From assembly GCA_014155875.1 (NCBI GenBank), contig JACEFZ010004117.1, positions 317,001-381,000 on the forward strand: a stretch of 64,000 nucleotides of DNA, in the 5' to 3' direction. Of the stretch, positions 55,694-64,000 are shown piece by piece. A program made the position numbers and the translations under genes. This DNA comes from Cepaea nemoralis. Lineage: Eukaryota; Mollusca; Gastropoda; Stylommatophora; Helicidae. Below the pieces are notes generated by a model that saw only the letters and a program-made list of their open reading frames with translations, made no database searches and was not told the DNA's origin. Position 1 is the stretch's first letter. The number at the start of each line of letters is the position of its first letter.

Positions 55694-55908
55694 GGTAATG
55701 AATTCCAAAATGAACCACGTTCTCGTATTGAAACGAGTCGGTTCTTCAAATTGCGGTTTGCTGATCACGGAATAGCATTGGTGTTTTTTTGTTTTTTTTT
55801 CCTATTTGCGATCAGCTAATAAAATTGACGAATTGTGTAGCCTTATGGACAGTCTACTAAACTACCGGTCTGGTTGTTTTGTGTTCAACTCCATCGATAT
55901 ATAATATT
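55694..55908 (+). repeat. ~214-bp diverged direct repeat, copy 2 (SINE-like)
   Basis: Second copy of 54,849-55,062, with a T-run expansion at 55,785-55,801. Confidence 0.6.
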
Positions 55909-55930
55909 TCACAGTGCTCTGGGGTCGACC

Positions 55931-56140
55931 CATCCTTATAACATATCGTACTACATATTATTTTGAGTCTAAAGTTAGTTTTGTAAGCTTTACAGGTCCT
56001 CATCCTTATAACATATCGTACTACATATTATTTTGAGTTTGAGGTTAGTTTTGTAAGCTTTACAGGACCTCATCCTTATAACATATCGTACTACATATTA
56101 TTTTGAGTCTAAAGTTAGTTTTGTAAGCTTTACAGGACGT
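55931..56140. repeat. Three tandem 70-bp units derived from a SINE terminus
   Basis: Units contain CATCCTTATAACATATCGTA, CTACATATTATTTTGAG and GTTAGTTTTGTAAGCTTTAC. Their last ~25 bp resemble the SINE family A 3' end in reverse (GTTAG...CTTTACAGGAC), and the third unit runs directly into a minus-strand SINE. Confidence 0.8.
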
Positions 56141-56240
56141 CGCAATCAATCCCATAATTTGTTGACTGTGTGTGATTTACTAGGCAATTATTACGTTCAG
56201 TAGTTTGTCATTGCTTTCTGAACGACCGTCGCCTCATACC
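56114..56240 (-). mobile_element. SINE family A, 3' part
   Basis: TTTACAGGACGTCGCAATCA, TTACGTTCAGTAGTTTGTC, GCTTTCTGAACGACCG in reverse orientation; head missing. Confidence 0.8.
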
Positions 56241-56361
56241 TTGGCAGATTTGGAACCTTGGCTCGGTATGACGGAGAATAATAAAACGCCTTCACTGCCC
56301 CTAGCGACCAGGCCGCCGGCTGTTACGGAGGTTTTTTTTTTTTTTCTTTCTGTTTGTTTTT

Positions 56362-56482
56362 CCTCATATCCTTTACAGGGCATCGCTGTCAACATCAGCA
56401 TGTTTCAGCTGATTGTTGATATCTTGGCAAGATTACGCTCAGTAGTTTGTCATTGCTTTCTGACCGTCCGGCTCACATACCC
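56362..56482 (-). mobile_element. SINE family A, 3' part
   Basis: CATATCCTTTACAGGGCATC, CTTGGCAAGATTACGCTCAG, GTCATTGCTTTCTGACCG in reverse orientation. Confidence 0.8.
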
Positions 56483-56906
56483 CGTAAGTTACCAACGAGG
56501 CGAGAACCGCTACCGATTCTCGCGCAGGTTACGTTCCTTACGCGGATATACGGGATTACTAAAAAAAAAAGACGTTAACCCCTAGGCCAGATGGAGTATG
56601 TGAGTTAAATATAAACTTGCAGAGAAGATGGGAGCGGCTAACTCGATCTTGGCTGCTGGAAATACTCTAATCGTTCCACAGACTGTTGATGCTCCCATTA
56701 TGGCACCCCTACGGGTCGTGTTTAGGTTATGGGTTAACCTGATTTCTGAAGGCTACCGGGGTAATACTTCCTGAGTGCTGTTTGGATCAGAGAATATGGA
56801 ACTAGAAGCATGCCTTCAATATGTTCACATGGTGTAGGAACCGAGGGTCATGTGCAGTTAGCCTTAACACAGCTGACAACGGAAATCTTGTTTCCGTGTG
56901 AATCTT

Positions 56907-57001
56907 TCTTCTTCTTCTTCTTCTTCTTCTTCTTCTTCTTCTTCTTCTTCTTCTTCTTCTTCTTCTTCTTCTTCTTCTTCTTCTTCTTCTTCTTCTTCTT
57001 C
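56907..57001. repeat. (CTT)n trinucleotide tract
   Basis: About 95 bp of uninterrupted TTC repeats. Confidence 0.95.
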
Positions 57002-57227
57002 TCATCCTCATCCTCCTTGTTCTCCTCTCGTCACTTCTTCTTTTTTCTTCATCTTCAGCTGTTGTCTTATGTCATTTGCGGCCCTCTGACTAACATTGAG
57101 AAGAATATTCTTAATGATAGGATAATTATCAACATCCTGACAGATTGCCTGACCATTCGTGTTCAAGCTAGAGATGACTAAAACTATACACTTTCAAGAC
57201 CCCTACTTGAAACACTCTGTACTAGCA

Positions 57228-57250
57228 TACTATATATATATATATATATA
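57228..57250. repeat. Short (TA)n tract
   Basis: About 22 bp of TA. Confidence 0.9.
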
Positions 57251-57431
57251 CCGAATTTGTTGAGGCAGATTTTGAGGATATGTAATCGGCTGTACACCAC
57301 ACAATATGGTGTTCAGTCTCTTTAGAAATATCTGAGCAGCCCCCTGTAAGGAAGCTGGGATAATAGTATAATAGTTCCCTTTCCACGTCATGAGGGGTAC
57401 TGGGTCTGTGATGTTAGTCCAATATGAATCC

Positions 57432-57600
57432 TAGACTAATATTCACTGGGATTGGTGTGGTCAGTATCACACTGGTCGCCTCTATTTCCCAGGACATTTA
57501 CAAGTACCTATTTAATGCTGATCGACCTGGGATTTGAACACATACCACCGGGGAGGTAGGTACATGTCCTAGCTGCCTCTGCTCATATGATGATAGTTCT
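57432..57600 (-). mobile_element. tRNA-derived SINE, family B
   Basis: The reverse complement carries an A-box-like GAGGCAGCTAGGACATG and a B-box-like GTGTTCAAATCCCAGG, then CGACCAGTGTGATACTGACC. A fragment of its end recurs at 52,310-52,333. Confidence 0.65.
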
Positions 57601-57739
57601 AGTGGTGGAAAAATATGCGCAGTCGTTGAACGGAGTCGTGCCACATGCCGCCAAGTCGTTTTGGGAAAGAGCCTTGTTAATTTTGAAAACATAACGGAAA
57701 ATGTCCTATTCATATATATGTTTAGGTCCCATTGTGTCA

Positions 57740-58467
57740 CGCTGTATCATCTGCAAGGTCATATTCGTTGCAACAAAAGCATGCCAATGTATTGTGAATT
57801 CATACCTTGATCTACTGTATGATAGGCGATTGTATGTAACCTATACACCATGACGATTTCCGCCAAAGCATTCATATAAGTGCAAGAATAGTTATTGCCT
57901 TGTTCTACCGGGCGAGCACCGTTAATCAGGAATTGTGTGAACTATCCAATTATAATTTATGTAGCCCTTGCAAAGAAAGTACCACGCTATTGGTGTCCTT
58001 CGTGGCCGTAGAAATTCTTGTCGGTGACCTTAGGTACTGATTCTATACAGACCGTTCAGTTAAGCCAGGAACCGATAACACAGCACTAGGGACTTTCCTT
58101 TTCATGCTCCGTCCTTATCTTCAACAACCAGCGATGAGTCCATATACTAATGGTACCAGTAGCAGCTATAAAGAGATCTCCTACCTACCATCGCGAATTT
58201 GAGATCATAACCAACAGCTGTTTGTCGGCTTGGGCAGATGGCGTAATAGGGACAATAACGTAGACCGTGTCTAAGACTGTGATGGTCGTGTGAGACAATG
58301 AATCCTAATCCACAAGGCTTGGCATGACACATGATGGTTATGAAAAGCTATTGACATCTATCACTTGATATTCACATCTGTCACATTTCATCCCATGAAT
58401 GCTAACTTATACTTTGTCTGAATGCTGTTTTGTGATATATTTCATATTTTATTGTCTTTCATTTCAG
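57740..58467. other. Presumed intron upstream of the PRKD exon
   Basis: Unique-looking sequence with no recognised repeat. It ends in a pyrimidine-rich acceptor (ATTGTCTTTCATTTCAG, 58,451-58,467). Confidence 0.45.
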
Positions 58468-58606
58468 TTCCCAGAACATGGATTCTATTCGTCAGTGGAA
58501 AAAATTTTACTGTTTCGCCACGATGCTAACGACCCCAACATCCTCCGCAAGATTTCTACGCCTGCGGACGTTAAAGAAGGATGTCTTGTGGAAATTGTTC
58601 TTTCGG
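58468..58606 (+). CDS. PRKD: Internal exon of a protein kinase D family gene (ubiquitin-like domain)
   Basis: A 139-bp exon between acceptor TTTCATTTCAG (ending 58,467) and donor GTGAGT (58,607-58,612). It enters in phase 0 and leaves in phase 1. The 46 codons read FPEHGFY, KILLFRHDANDPNILRK, PADVKEG and CLVEIVLS, the pattern of the N-terminal ubiquitin-like domain of protein kinase D (PKD/PRKD, DKF in nematodes). That domain precedes the C1 domains and takes part in dimerisation of this diacylglycerol-regulated Ser/Thr kinase. The frame runs on past the donor, but family similarity stops exactly there. Neither the preceding exon nor the next (expected to continue into FEDFQIRPH and the first C1 domain) was found here. 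The reading frame is intact, so a live gene on the plus strand is likely, although an isolated exon copy cannot be excluded. Confidence 0.82.
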
Positions 58607-59500
58607 GTGAGTGGTGCTTCTGCAATGTGTTCCTTTGTACTTATCTTGTCTATCCACTGAGACTGGGGGAAACTCAGTTGTTTATCATATGGGCTTCGCC
58701 TGAGCTTAAGCTTTATTGGGATGTTGAGTTTTCTCTCATTTTCCGGGTGTCGTTTGTACTACCTATTGTTATATCATTTAATTGTTAACACAGAATTGCA
58801 TGTTAGCGCTCGGGCAAACGCGTTACAGCCTTCGACACCCTCAGTAAATATCGCTGTAGGTTTATATGGATCGTTCTTGCAGCACGCTGGTTGTACACAC
58901 AGTAGAGTCGTCCCATTATATGGCTCTCCTTGTAGGAACTACACTAAATCCAAACTCAGGCATCACTAAGCAGTTTTGTAAACAACTTAGATTCTACACA
59001 GGCACGCTGGCTACTTCATCCATACCTCACAGACAACAGGTGTGTGGATGGAAATCATTCTACGTTTATTACAGGCGAATCCGCTCGTACATATATAATC
59101 AGGCGGTAATGGCCTATTCACTTATACACTGCTCGCCTCTCGAAACCCACACATAAACCAATACAGTCTTCACTCTCGCTATTTCTAACATGCGTCCTCA
59201 TAAACTACACAATGGCTAGGAAGATCACACAAGTCCTGTCTAGCTGACTGTCGAGTCCCGTTTGTCCCAAGTTTACACGGCTCGCTGGCTTGCTCGCCCT
59301 AAAGTCCCGTGCGGTCAGCAGAACTACGTGCTGTGTCACCTGTCACGTAGTCCAGTCGTCCAGTACTCGCTAACCTGGGGTTCAGTCTGTTTACGGGAGT
59401 TCTCCCGTGAACTAATGTCCCCTGTCCTATCCTCGGGGTTGGTCCCTGCTGTGTCCTAGATATGATACGTCCGTGTCCTAGTCTAAGTCCTGTCCTATAC
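58607..59500. other. Presumed intron downstream of the PRKD exon
   Basis: No second exon or repeat recognised. A GTCCTGTCC-rich low-complexity stretch begins near 59,420 and continues to ~59,610. Confidence 0.4.
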
Positions 59501-59699
59501 CTGTTCTAAGTTATACCTTCTTGTACTGTCCCTCTCTATCTATTCCCTTGTAAAGATCCTTGTCTACGTCCAGTCTCTGTCCTTCCCGTACTTCTGTCTC
59601 TTGTCCTGTTATGTCCTTTTCCACACTTTGACAGTTTGCATCTTCTGTTGCTGTGTCTGCACTCAACAGTTGGCTGTAGTTGGTCTTCAGAGTAATCCT

Positions 59700-59800
59700 C
59701 TTGCCTGTTGGCGAGGGACACTGGTAATAGGGAAAGCTATTGCACACGCAAAACGCAGTGCAGTGCACTAGAAGTAGTAGCAGGTGAAAGGACTATGTTT
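59700..59800 (-). repeat. Dispersed repeat, inverse copy of 44,715-44,801
   Basis: Contains GGCGAGGGACACTGGTAAT and CAGTGCACTAGAAGTAGTAG, the reverse complement of the segment at 44,715-44,801. Confidence 0.7.
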
Positions 59801-60184
59801 GAGTTCAAACCGAGCTATCGCAAACAATTTCCTTGCTCGTAGTGAGTGTTCCAACTGTTGGCATTGTGGGAGGAGCTGGTGAAGATCTCAGGGGCGCCGT
59901 GCTGTTCAAGTCAATCCCGGAATAGATGCACAGCAAACTTTGATCTGCCCTTGCGTAACCATAATAGACGCAAAGAATAGTAACAGTGTAAGCTACTGTG
60001 TGTGTCGTAAGAGGCATGTGAGGGGGAATAATAATAATGGGGGGGGGGGGGGTGGCGTGAGACTGGCTATATCATCCTGTAGAAAACTTAGCTGCATAGT
60101 CCAACCAGTCGTGGACAAGTCAACAGCAGGCTTGGCGTGGGTTGTTTGAGGGCTGAGCTCTATTGTGGGATAACAGGCTAGAGG

Positions 60185-60262
60185 GAGAGCACGAGAGAGT
60201 GAGATAGAGAGAGCGTGCGAGAGAGAGATAGAGCCCGTAAGAGAGCGAGCGAGTGAGAGAAC

Positions 60263-60302
<40 letters not shown>

Positions 60303-60390
60303 ACTAGAGCGAAATAGAGCGTACGAGAGAACGCGGGAGAGAGAAAGCGAGAGAGAGAGAGAGAGAGAGCGAGCCGAGCGAGAGAGGTTG
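60185..60390. repeat. (GA)n-rich low-complexity tract
   Basis: GAGAGA runs with GAGCG interruptions; longest pure run about 60,263-60,300. Confidence 0.9.
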
Positions 60391-60539
60391 ATTGCCGAGG
60401 AAGAAGCGAATGGAAGCCGTGGACTGAAGATCATATGCTCACATGCCCAAGTGTTTGTTGTCATTATTATAGGCAGAGCGCCTATTTAATTATGTCGATT
60501 TGTAAGTAATGCACACAGCTGTACTATTGTTCCTGTAGC

Positions 60540-60625
60540 GACCCACACTAGGATAGTGGCTAGCACGCTTGCCATCCGCCTTGTTGTCATGTGGTCGAAT
60601 CCCCTTCAAGTCGGGGATTTTGTTC
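60540..60625 (+). mobile_element. tRNA-like SINE head
   Basis: GGATAGTGGCTAGCACGC resembles an A box and TGGTCGAATCCCC a B box, spaced as in a tRNA. The surrounding sequence does not fold as an obvious complete tRNA, so a SINE head is more likely than a gene. Confidence 0.5.
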
Positions 60626-61089
60626 ACTGGCCGCGTCTTCTAGTTCGACCCAGCCAAAAATTGGTATCGGGAAATTTTCTAGGAAGCAAATGCGGTCTCC
60701 CATTGAGTCCGTACAGTTAACAAATATAGGCCTAGCACCATACATCAGTTATGCCTCTTGTCGGCTAAAGGAGTCCTTTTCTTTACTTACTTCACTTATT
60801 GATCCTGCAGCTCAATTGTGGGATCAATAGCCAACCAGTTATTGCACTATATATTGGATTTGTATGATCCTATGGCAGTCACTGTTTCTAAATATATACA
60901 GTTAGGTTATTAACTTAGAAATGACGCAGTCACGTATATAAAGATGTTACAGAGAAACAAATACAGCCTCATATTCAAATGATATGTTCATGAAGTGCAT
61001 ATAAACACAGCTGCCACAAGCTAAATATTGCCCGATTTATTTCGCTGCATCTCGTCAGGTGCATACTGCAGAGTTATATATCATATAAA

Positions 61090-61325
61090 GTGAATCATCA
61101 TCTCGTGCCTTGCCGGGTGGGCAATCATGCCTCTCCACAAACTGCGATATTCCGACGGCATGATGAACACACTAGTAGAGAGTTGGAGACTGCGATGAAT
61201 AATATGGGGAGGACATGGACAGAGTTGCATGGAATAGCAAAAGATAGGATTGCTGGTCGTGAGTTGGTTATCGGCCTATACTCCATTGGATCATGTAAGG
61301 CCACAATAGAAGAAGAAGAAAAGAT
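61090..61325 (+). pseudogene. LINE C-terminal remnant
   Basis: The plus-strand reading ELETAMNNMGRTWTELHGIA, KDRIAGRELVIGLYS resembles the last ~40 residues of some LINE proteins (DMGLTW...A.DR..WR.LV..L.S). The first ~50 bp also resemble the LINE 3' tail at 6,004-6,060 in reverse sense. Degenerate. Confidence 0.45.
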
Positions 61326-61404
61326 CTCGATGTCTCTCATCGTGAGGAACTATCTCTTTCACACGCCTGCCCTAAAAAAACGCACACATACACACGCACA
61401 TACA

Positions 61405-61407
61405 GAG

Positions 61408-61481
<74 letters not shown>
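61405..61481. repeat. (GA)n microsatellite
   Basis: About 70 bp of uninterrupted GA. Confidence 0.95.
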
Positions 61482-61482
<1 letters not shown>

Positions 61483-61587
61483 CTATCTTGAAAATAAGAA
61501 AAACTATGCAAGTGAGTGTGGATAAGTATTTGTTATTGTGTATTTGTTTTCTTCACATGACCTGAACATGTCTTTGTTTTGTCCATT

Positions 61588-61703
61588 TTGTGTTACCATA
61601 CCCTGACTTATGTCCATTTTGTGTTACCATACCCTGACTTATGTCCATTTTGTGTTACCATACCCTGACTTATGTTCATTTTGTTTTGCCATACCCTGCT
61701 GCA
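61588..61703. repeat. 31-bp tandem repeat (~3.7 copies)
   Basis: Unit TTATGTCCATTTTGTGTTAC plus CATACCCTGAC. Confidence 0.9.
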
Positions 61704-61876
61704 TTGGAAGAATTTCTTTCCTGCTTCAGTATACGGGTATTCAGCTTCGAAGATAACCATGACGTAGAATGAACAGCAGGCCATTACACCATAAATCTAG
61801 CTTTGTGACTTCCCAGCAGCTTTTTCTTGACAAAAGCACTAAGCGGATTCCCTTTGTCTTCCACGTCCATATAAGA

Positions 61877-62265
61877 CAGTGGTTCTCAACTGGTGGGAAT
61901 TCCCCCCCCCCCTCCCAAGGGGGAATTTTAGTGTTTCCAGAAAGGGGGAGGGGGGATTTTAAGATTGCGTTAATACAATAAACGATTACTGGATACTGTT
62001 TTTCCCTCCATACTTTACTGTTCTGTACTTCTCGCCCTTCTGAAATTCATTTTATAACGTAACTAGACCCGCAAATCACGGTTTATGTAGACGTCTAGAC
62101 TTGCTCTGGTATGTGTTATTAAATTTAGCTTCCATGTTTACGTATACTATGTAGGGGCTGGGGATTTATAGGGAGGAAATACGAAAGAGGTGGGGGGGGG
62201 GGTGACATTCTGAACATATGGTAAAGGAGTGCATGGGTAAAAAAAAAAAAGGTTAAGAACCACTG
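61877..62265 (+). mobile_element. hAT-type non-autonomous DNA transposon with 8-bp TSD
   Basis: Terminal inverted repeats start CAGTGGTTCTCAAC and end in TTAAGAACCACTG. Perfect 8-bp target duplication ATATAAGA at 61,869-61,876 and 62,266-62,273. 389 bp, no coding capacity, two C/G homopolymer runs. TIR sequence and 8-bp TSD are typical of hAT elements. A truncated relative is at 15,946-16,126. Confidence 0.9.
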
Positions 62266-62399
62266 ATATAAGAGTTGTGCATGTAGATCTGTTATGCATG
62301 TAGATCTGTTACTAATGTGATCCGCATTGACGTTCTGTCTCATTGTTTGAAACAAAGTGGAACTGGATCTTCAAACAGCTGCCTAATATTCGTTTTCTG

Positions 62400-62624
62400 T
62401 GGCTTAGTAATAGTGAACGCAGTTTCACAATCCCAACACATCGGGTTCGGAGTCAATATCAGACGATTTGGGAGCAGATCGTTTTGTGGTGATTTGCACA
62501 TGGTTTGATCGTCGGTCGTTCATAGCAGTGGCAAACTGCTGAACGTAAAATTGCCAATAAAATCACGAACAGCTAATAAATGTTCGGATGGCTTATGACG
62601 TCTTGTAAAGGACATGTGGCTAAC
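62400..62624 (+). mobile_element. tRNA-derived SINE, family A (diverged head)
   Basis: ACATCGGGTTCGGAGTC B-box-like region, GTCGGTCGTTCATAGCAG, CTGCTGAACGTAAAATTGCC, ending GGACATGTGGCTAAC. Confidence 0.75.
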
Positions 62625-63270
62625 TTATTCATGTATTTATGTTGGCTTTGATAATTGTATGCATTTAAGCTTCTTTGCTTATTTGATAACTAGTTTTCTA
62701 TCTCCTTCTTCTTGCGTTCGCTGAAAATGTATTCTCTATATTTGAAATGTTATTTTCTGTCTTAAAACCACGCTTCTCTCCCTCCTCCCCTCGTGTTATT
62801 TGCGACTTTTGCTAGTGAACATGTCTCAATCTTGCTCAAGTGCTAAAGGGCACAACGGCTGAAAGTCACCCCTAATTTAACACCATGTCCCCGCTAACCT
62901 ACCCCGCAACTTGTGTCCCGCAATAAGGAATCTCCATTACTAATTCAGCCTATCCCCTGCGGGAAGTGAAGCCTCGGCAGCTGATAGCCAGAACTTGGAA
63001 GAGGCATACGTTGCTAATTAGGAGAAACGATATCGGACGCAGGAGTGCTATTTTTGAAAGCCGGGCATTTTTTTTCTGTCCCTGCCCAAGCAGTATCTAA
63101 CTCATTGTTTTAGATTGTTTTTGGGCATGTTGAGTCTAAGATTGTTGAGTCCTCGCACAACGCCATCTTAATGCGCAGTTGTCATTGTCCTCACAAACTC
63201 CCCCAGCAAACACATGCATTGTTGTTTTTGTCTTCAGTGTGAACGGGATTATGGAGAAAGTCAAGACATC
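62625..63270. other. No recognised gene
   Basis: Mixed sequence between two SINEs, with no coding frame or repeat recognised. Confidence 0.3.
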
Positions 63271-63271
63271 T

Positions 63272-63324
63272 ACAACAGCGGTAAAAATGCTGGTGTTGAC
63301 AGTGATGTCCTGAAAGGAAATGCG
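63272..63324 (+). mobile_element. SINE family A, 3' terminal fragment
   Basis: AACAGCGGTAAAAATGCTGG and TGTTGACAGTGATGTCCTG match the SINE 3' region. Confidence 0.6.
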
Positions 63325-63334
63325 AAAAAAAATT

Positions 63335-63380
63335 AGTTCTTAGTAACGGGCTCTGTCATTTATTGTGCAGTATAGTTCTT
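63335..63380. repeat. Minisatellite left of the SINE
   Basis: One copy of the unit seen at 63,635-64,000 (AGTTCTTAGTAACGGGCTCT, CATTTATTGTGCAGTAT). Confidence 0.8.
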
Positions 63381-63624
63381 TGTGCCCGCTCCGTGGTGAA
63401 GGAATTGCGAACGCAATTCGTGATCCCGCATACCCGCGTTCGAAACACAGCTGCGCGCGATTTGGCAGCAGATCGCGTTTGCGTTGGTTTTTTACGTAAT
63501 GGTGTGGGCGCCGGTCTTTCAGAAAACAATGGCAAACCTCTGAACGTAAACTTGCCAAGAGATCACAACAGCAAAAAATGCTGGTGTTGAATGCAACGTT
63601 ATGTAAGGGATATGCAGCTAACGT
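63381..63624 (+). mobile_element. tRNA-derived SINE, family A, complete, 10-bp TSD
   Basis: TATAGTTCTT at 63,371-63,380 and 63,625-63,634 brackets 244 bp with A-box-like GCTCCGTGGTGAAGG and B-box-like GCGTTCGAAACAC, ending GATATGCAGCTAAC. The duplicated bases are also part of the flanking minisatellite unit. Confidence 0.82.
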
Positions 63625-64000
63625 TATAGTTCTTAGTAGCGGGCTCTAGATTTAATAATGCATTATAATTCTTAGTAACGGGCTCTAGCATTTATTTTGC
63701 AGTATAATTCTAGGTGCGGGCTCTAGCATTTATTGTGCAGTATAGTACTAGGTGCGGGGCCTAGCATTTATTGTGCAGTATAGTTCTAGGTTCGGACTCT
63801 AGCACTTACAATTCAGTATAGTTCTAGGTGCTGGCTCTAGCACTTATAATTCAGTATAGTTCTAGGTGCGGGCTCTAGCATTTATTGTGCAGTATAGTAC
63901 TAGGTGCGGGGCCTAGCATTTATTGTGCAGTATAGTTCTAGGTTCGGACTCTAGCACTTATAATTCAGTATAGTTATAGGTGCGCTAGGTGCGGGCTCTA
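63625..64000. repeat. ~40-bp minisatellite running off the right edge
   Basis: About nine copies of AGTTCTAGGTGCGGGCTCTA plus GCATTTATTGTGCAGTAT, with CACTTATAATTCAGTAT variants. The last copies repeat in a three-unit order (63,730-63,870 versus 63,890-63,980). Confidence 0.9.

Noticed and set aside
54843..55775. 310-codon frame with a poly-Phe run
   Set aside because: It spans (CTT)n and CT-rich low-complexity DNA and two copies of a dispersed repeat; no domain visible.
58399..58788. Reading the whole 129-codon frame around the PRKD exon as the protein
   Set aside because: Family similarity is confined to 58,468-58,606, exactly between AG and GTGAGT. The flanks are intron read through.
60540..60625. 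A functional tRNA gene
   Set aside because: A- and B-box-like motifs are present, but I could not fit a full cloverleaf. SINE head is the safer call.

Overview
The window is animal nuclear DNA made almost entirely of transposable elements and tandem repeats. I see one fragment of an ordinary host gene: a 139-bp exon at 58,468-58,606 (+) with clean splice sites. It encodes part of the N-terminal ubiquitin-like domain of a protein kinase D (PRKD) family kinase. Introns, spliced coding sequence, LTR and non-LTR retrotransposons, tRNA-derived SINEs and a hAT-type element all point to a metazoan. The mix of RTE/BovB-like LINEs, a Gmr1-like Ty3/gypsy element and many minisatellites would suit a marine invertebrate such as a mollusc, but that is only a weak inference. 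If the exon belongs to a functional gene, much of the window is probably its intronic sequence.

Layout. 1-2,700 (-): decayed Gmr1-like Ty3/gypsy copy, cut by the window edge. 3,502-4,165 (+): internally deleted LINE derivative. 4,790-8,255: 61-bp satellite holding two 5'-truncated RTE-like LINEs, each with an 11-bp target-site duplication (TSD). 8,991-11,650: a 36-bp minisatellite followed by a 14-bp one. 11,700-18,110: LINE remnants, microsatellites, a 40-bp minisatellite, a 66-bp-arm palindrome and a hAT fragment. 18,425-19,975: 34-bp minisatellite. 19,981-24,036: element with long terminal inverted repeats (TIRs); the same 36-bp minisatellite sits inside its left arm. 24,037-32,851 (+): Gmr1-like LTR retrotransposon with an uninterrupted 1,562-codon gag-pol frame in the order Gag-PR-INT-RT-RH. 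Its 5' LTR is truncated exactly at the TIR element, and its gag start is frameshifted. 32,860-34,100 (-): hidden L1/Tx1-like endonuclease remnant. 34,111-39,195: SINE, 25-bp minisatellite, LINE tails and compound (CT)n/(CA)n arrays. 39,457-43,440 (-): apparently full-length LINE with an 11-bp TSD. 45,405-52,250: 30-bp minisatellite split by a 4,989-bp I-like LINE carrying an RNase H domain and bounded by a 13-bp TSD. 52,255-64,000: RTE-like LINE, many SINE copies, (CTT)n tracts, the PRKD exon, a 389-bp hAT-type element with an 8-bp TSD, and a minisatellite that runs off the right edge.

Apart from the exon, the coding sequences are retroelement polyproteins, most of them broken. Several retroelements sit inside minisatellite arrays, and their TSDs can be read because the array resumes on the far side. 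The least conventional structures are the Gmr1-like domain order, the TIR element carrying the duplicated minisatellite block, and the LINE derivative that fuses the 5' and 3' ends of its presumed parent.
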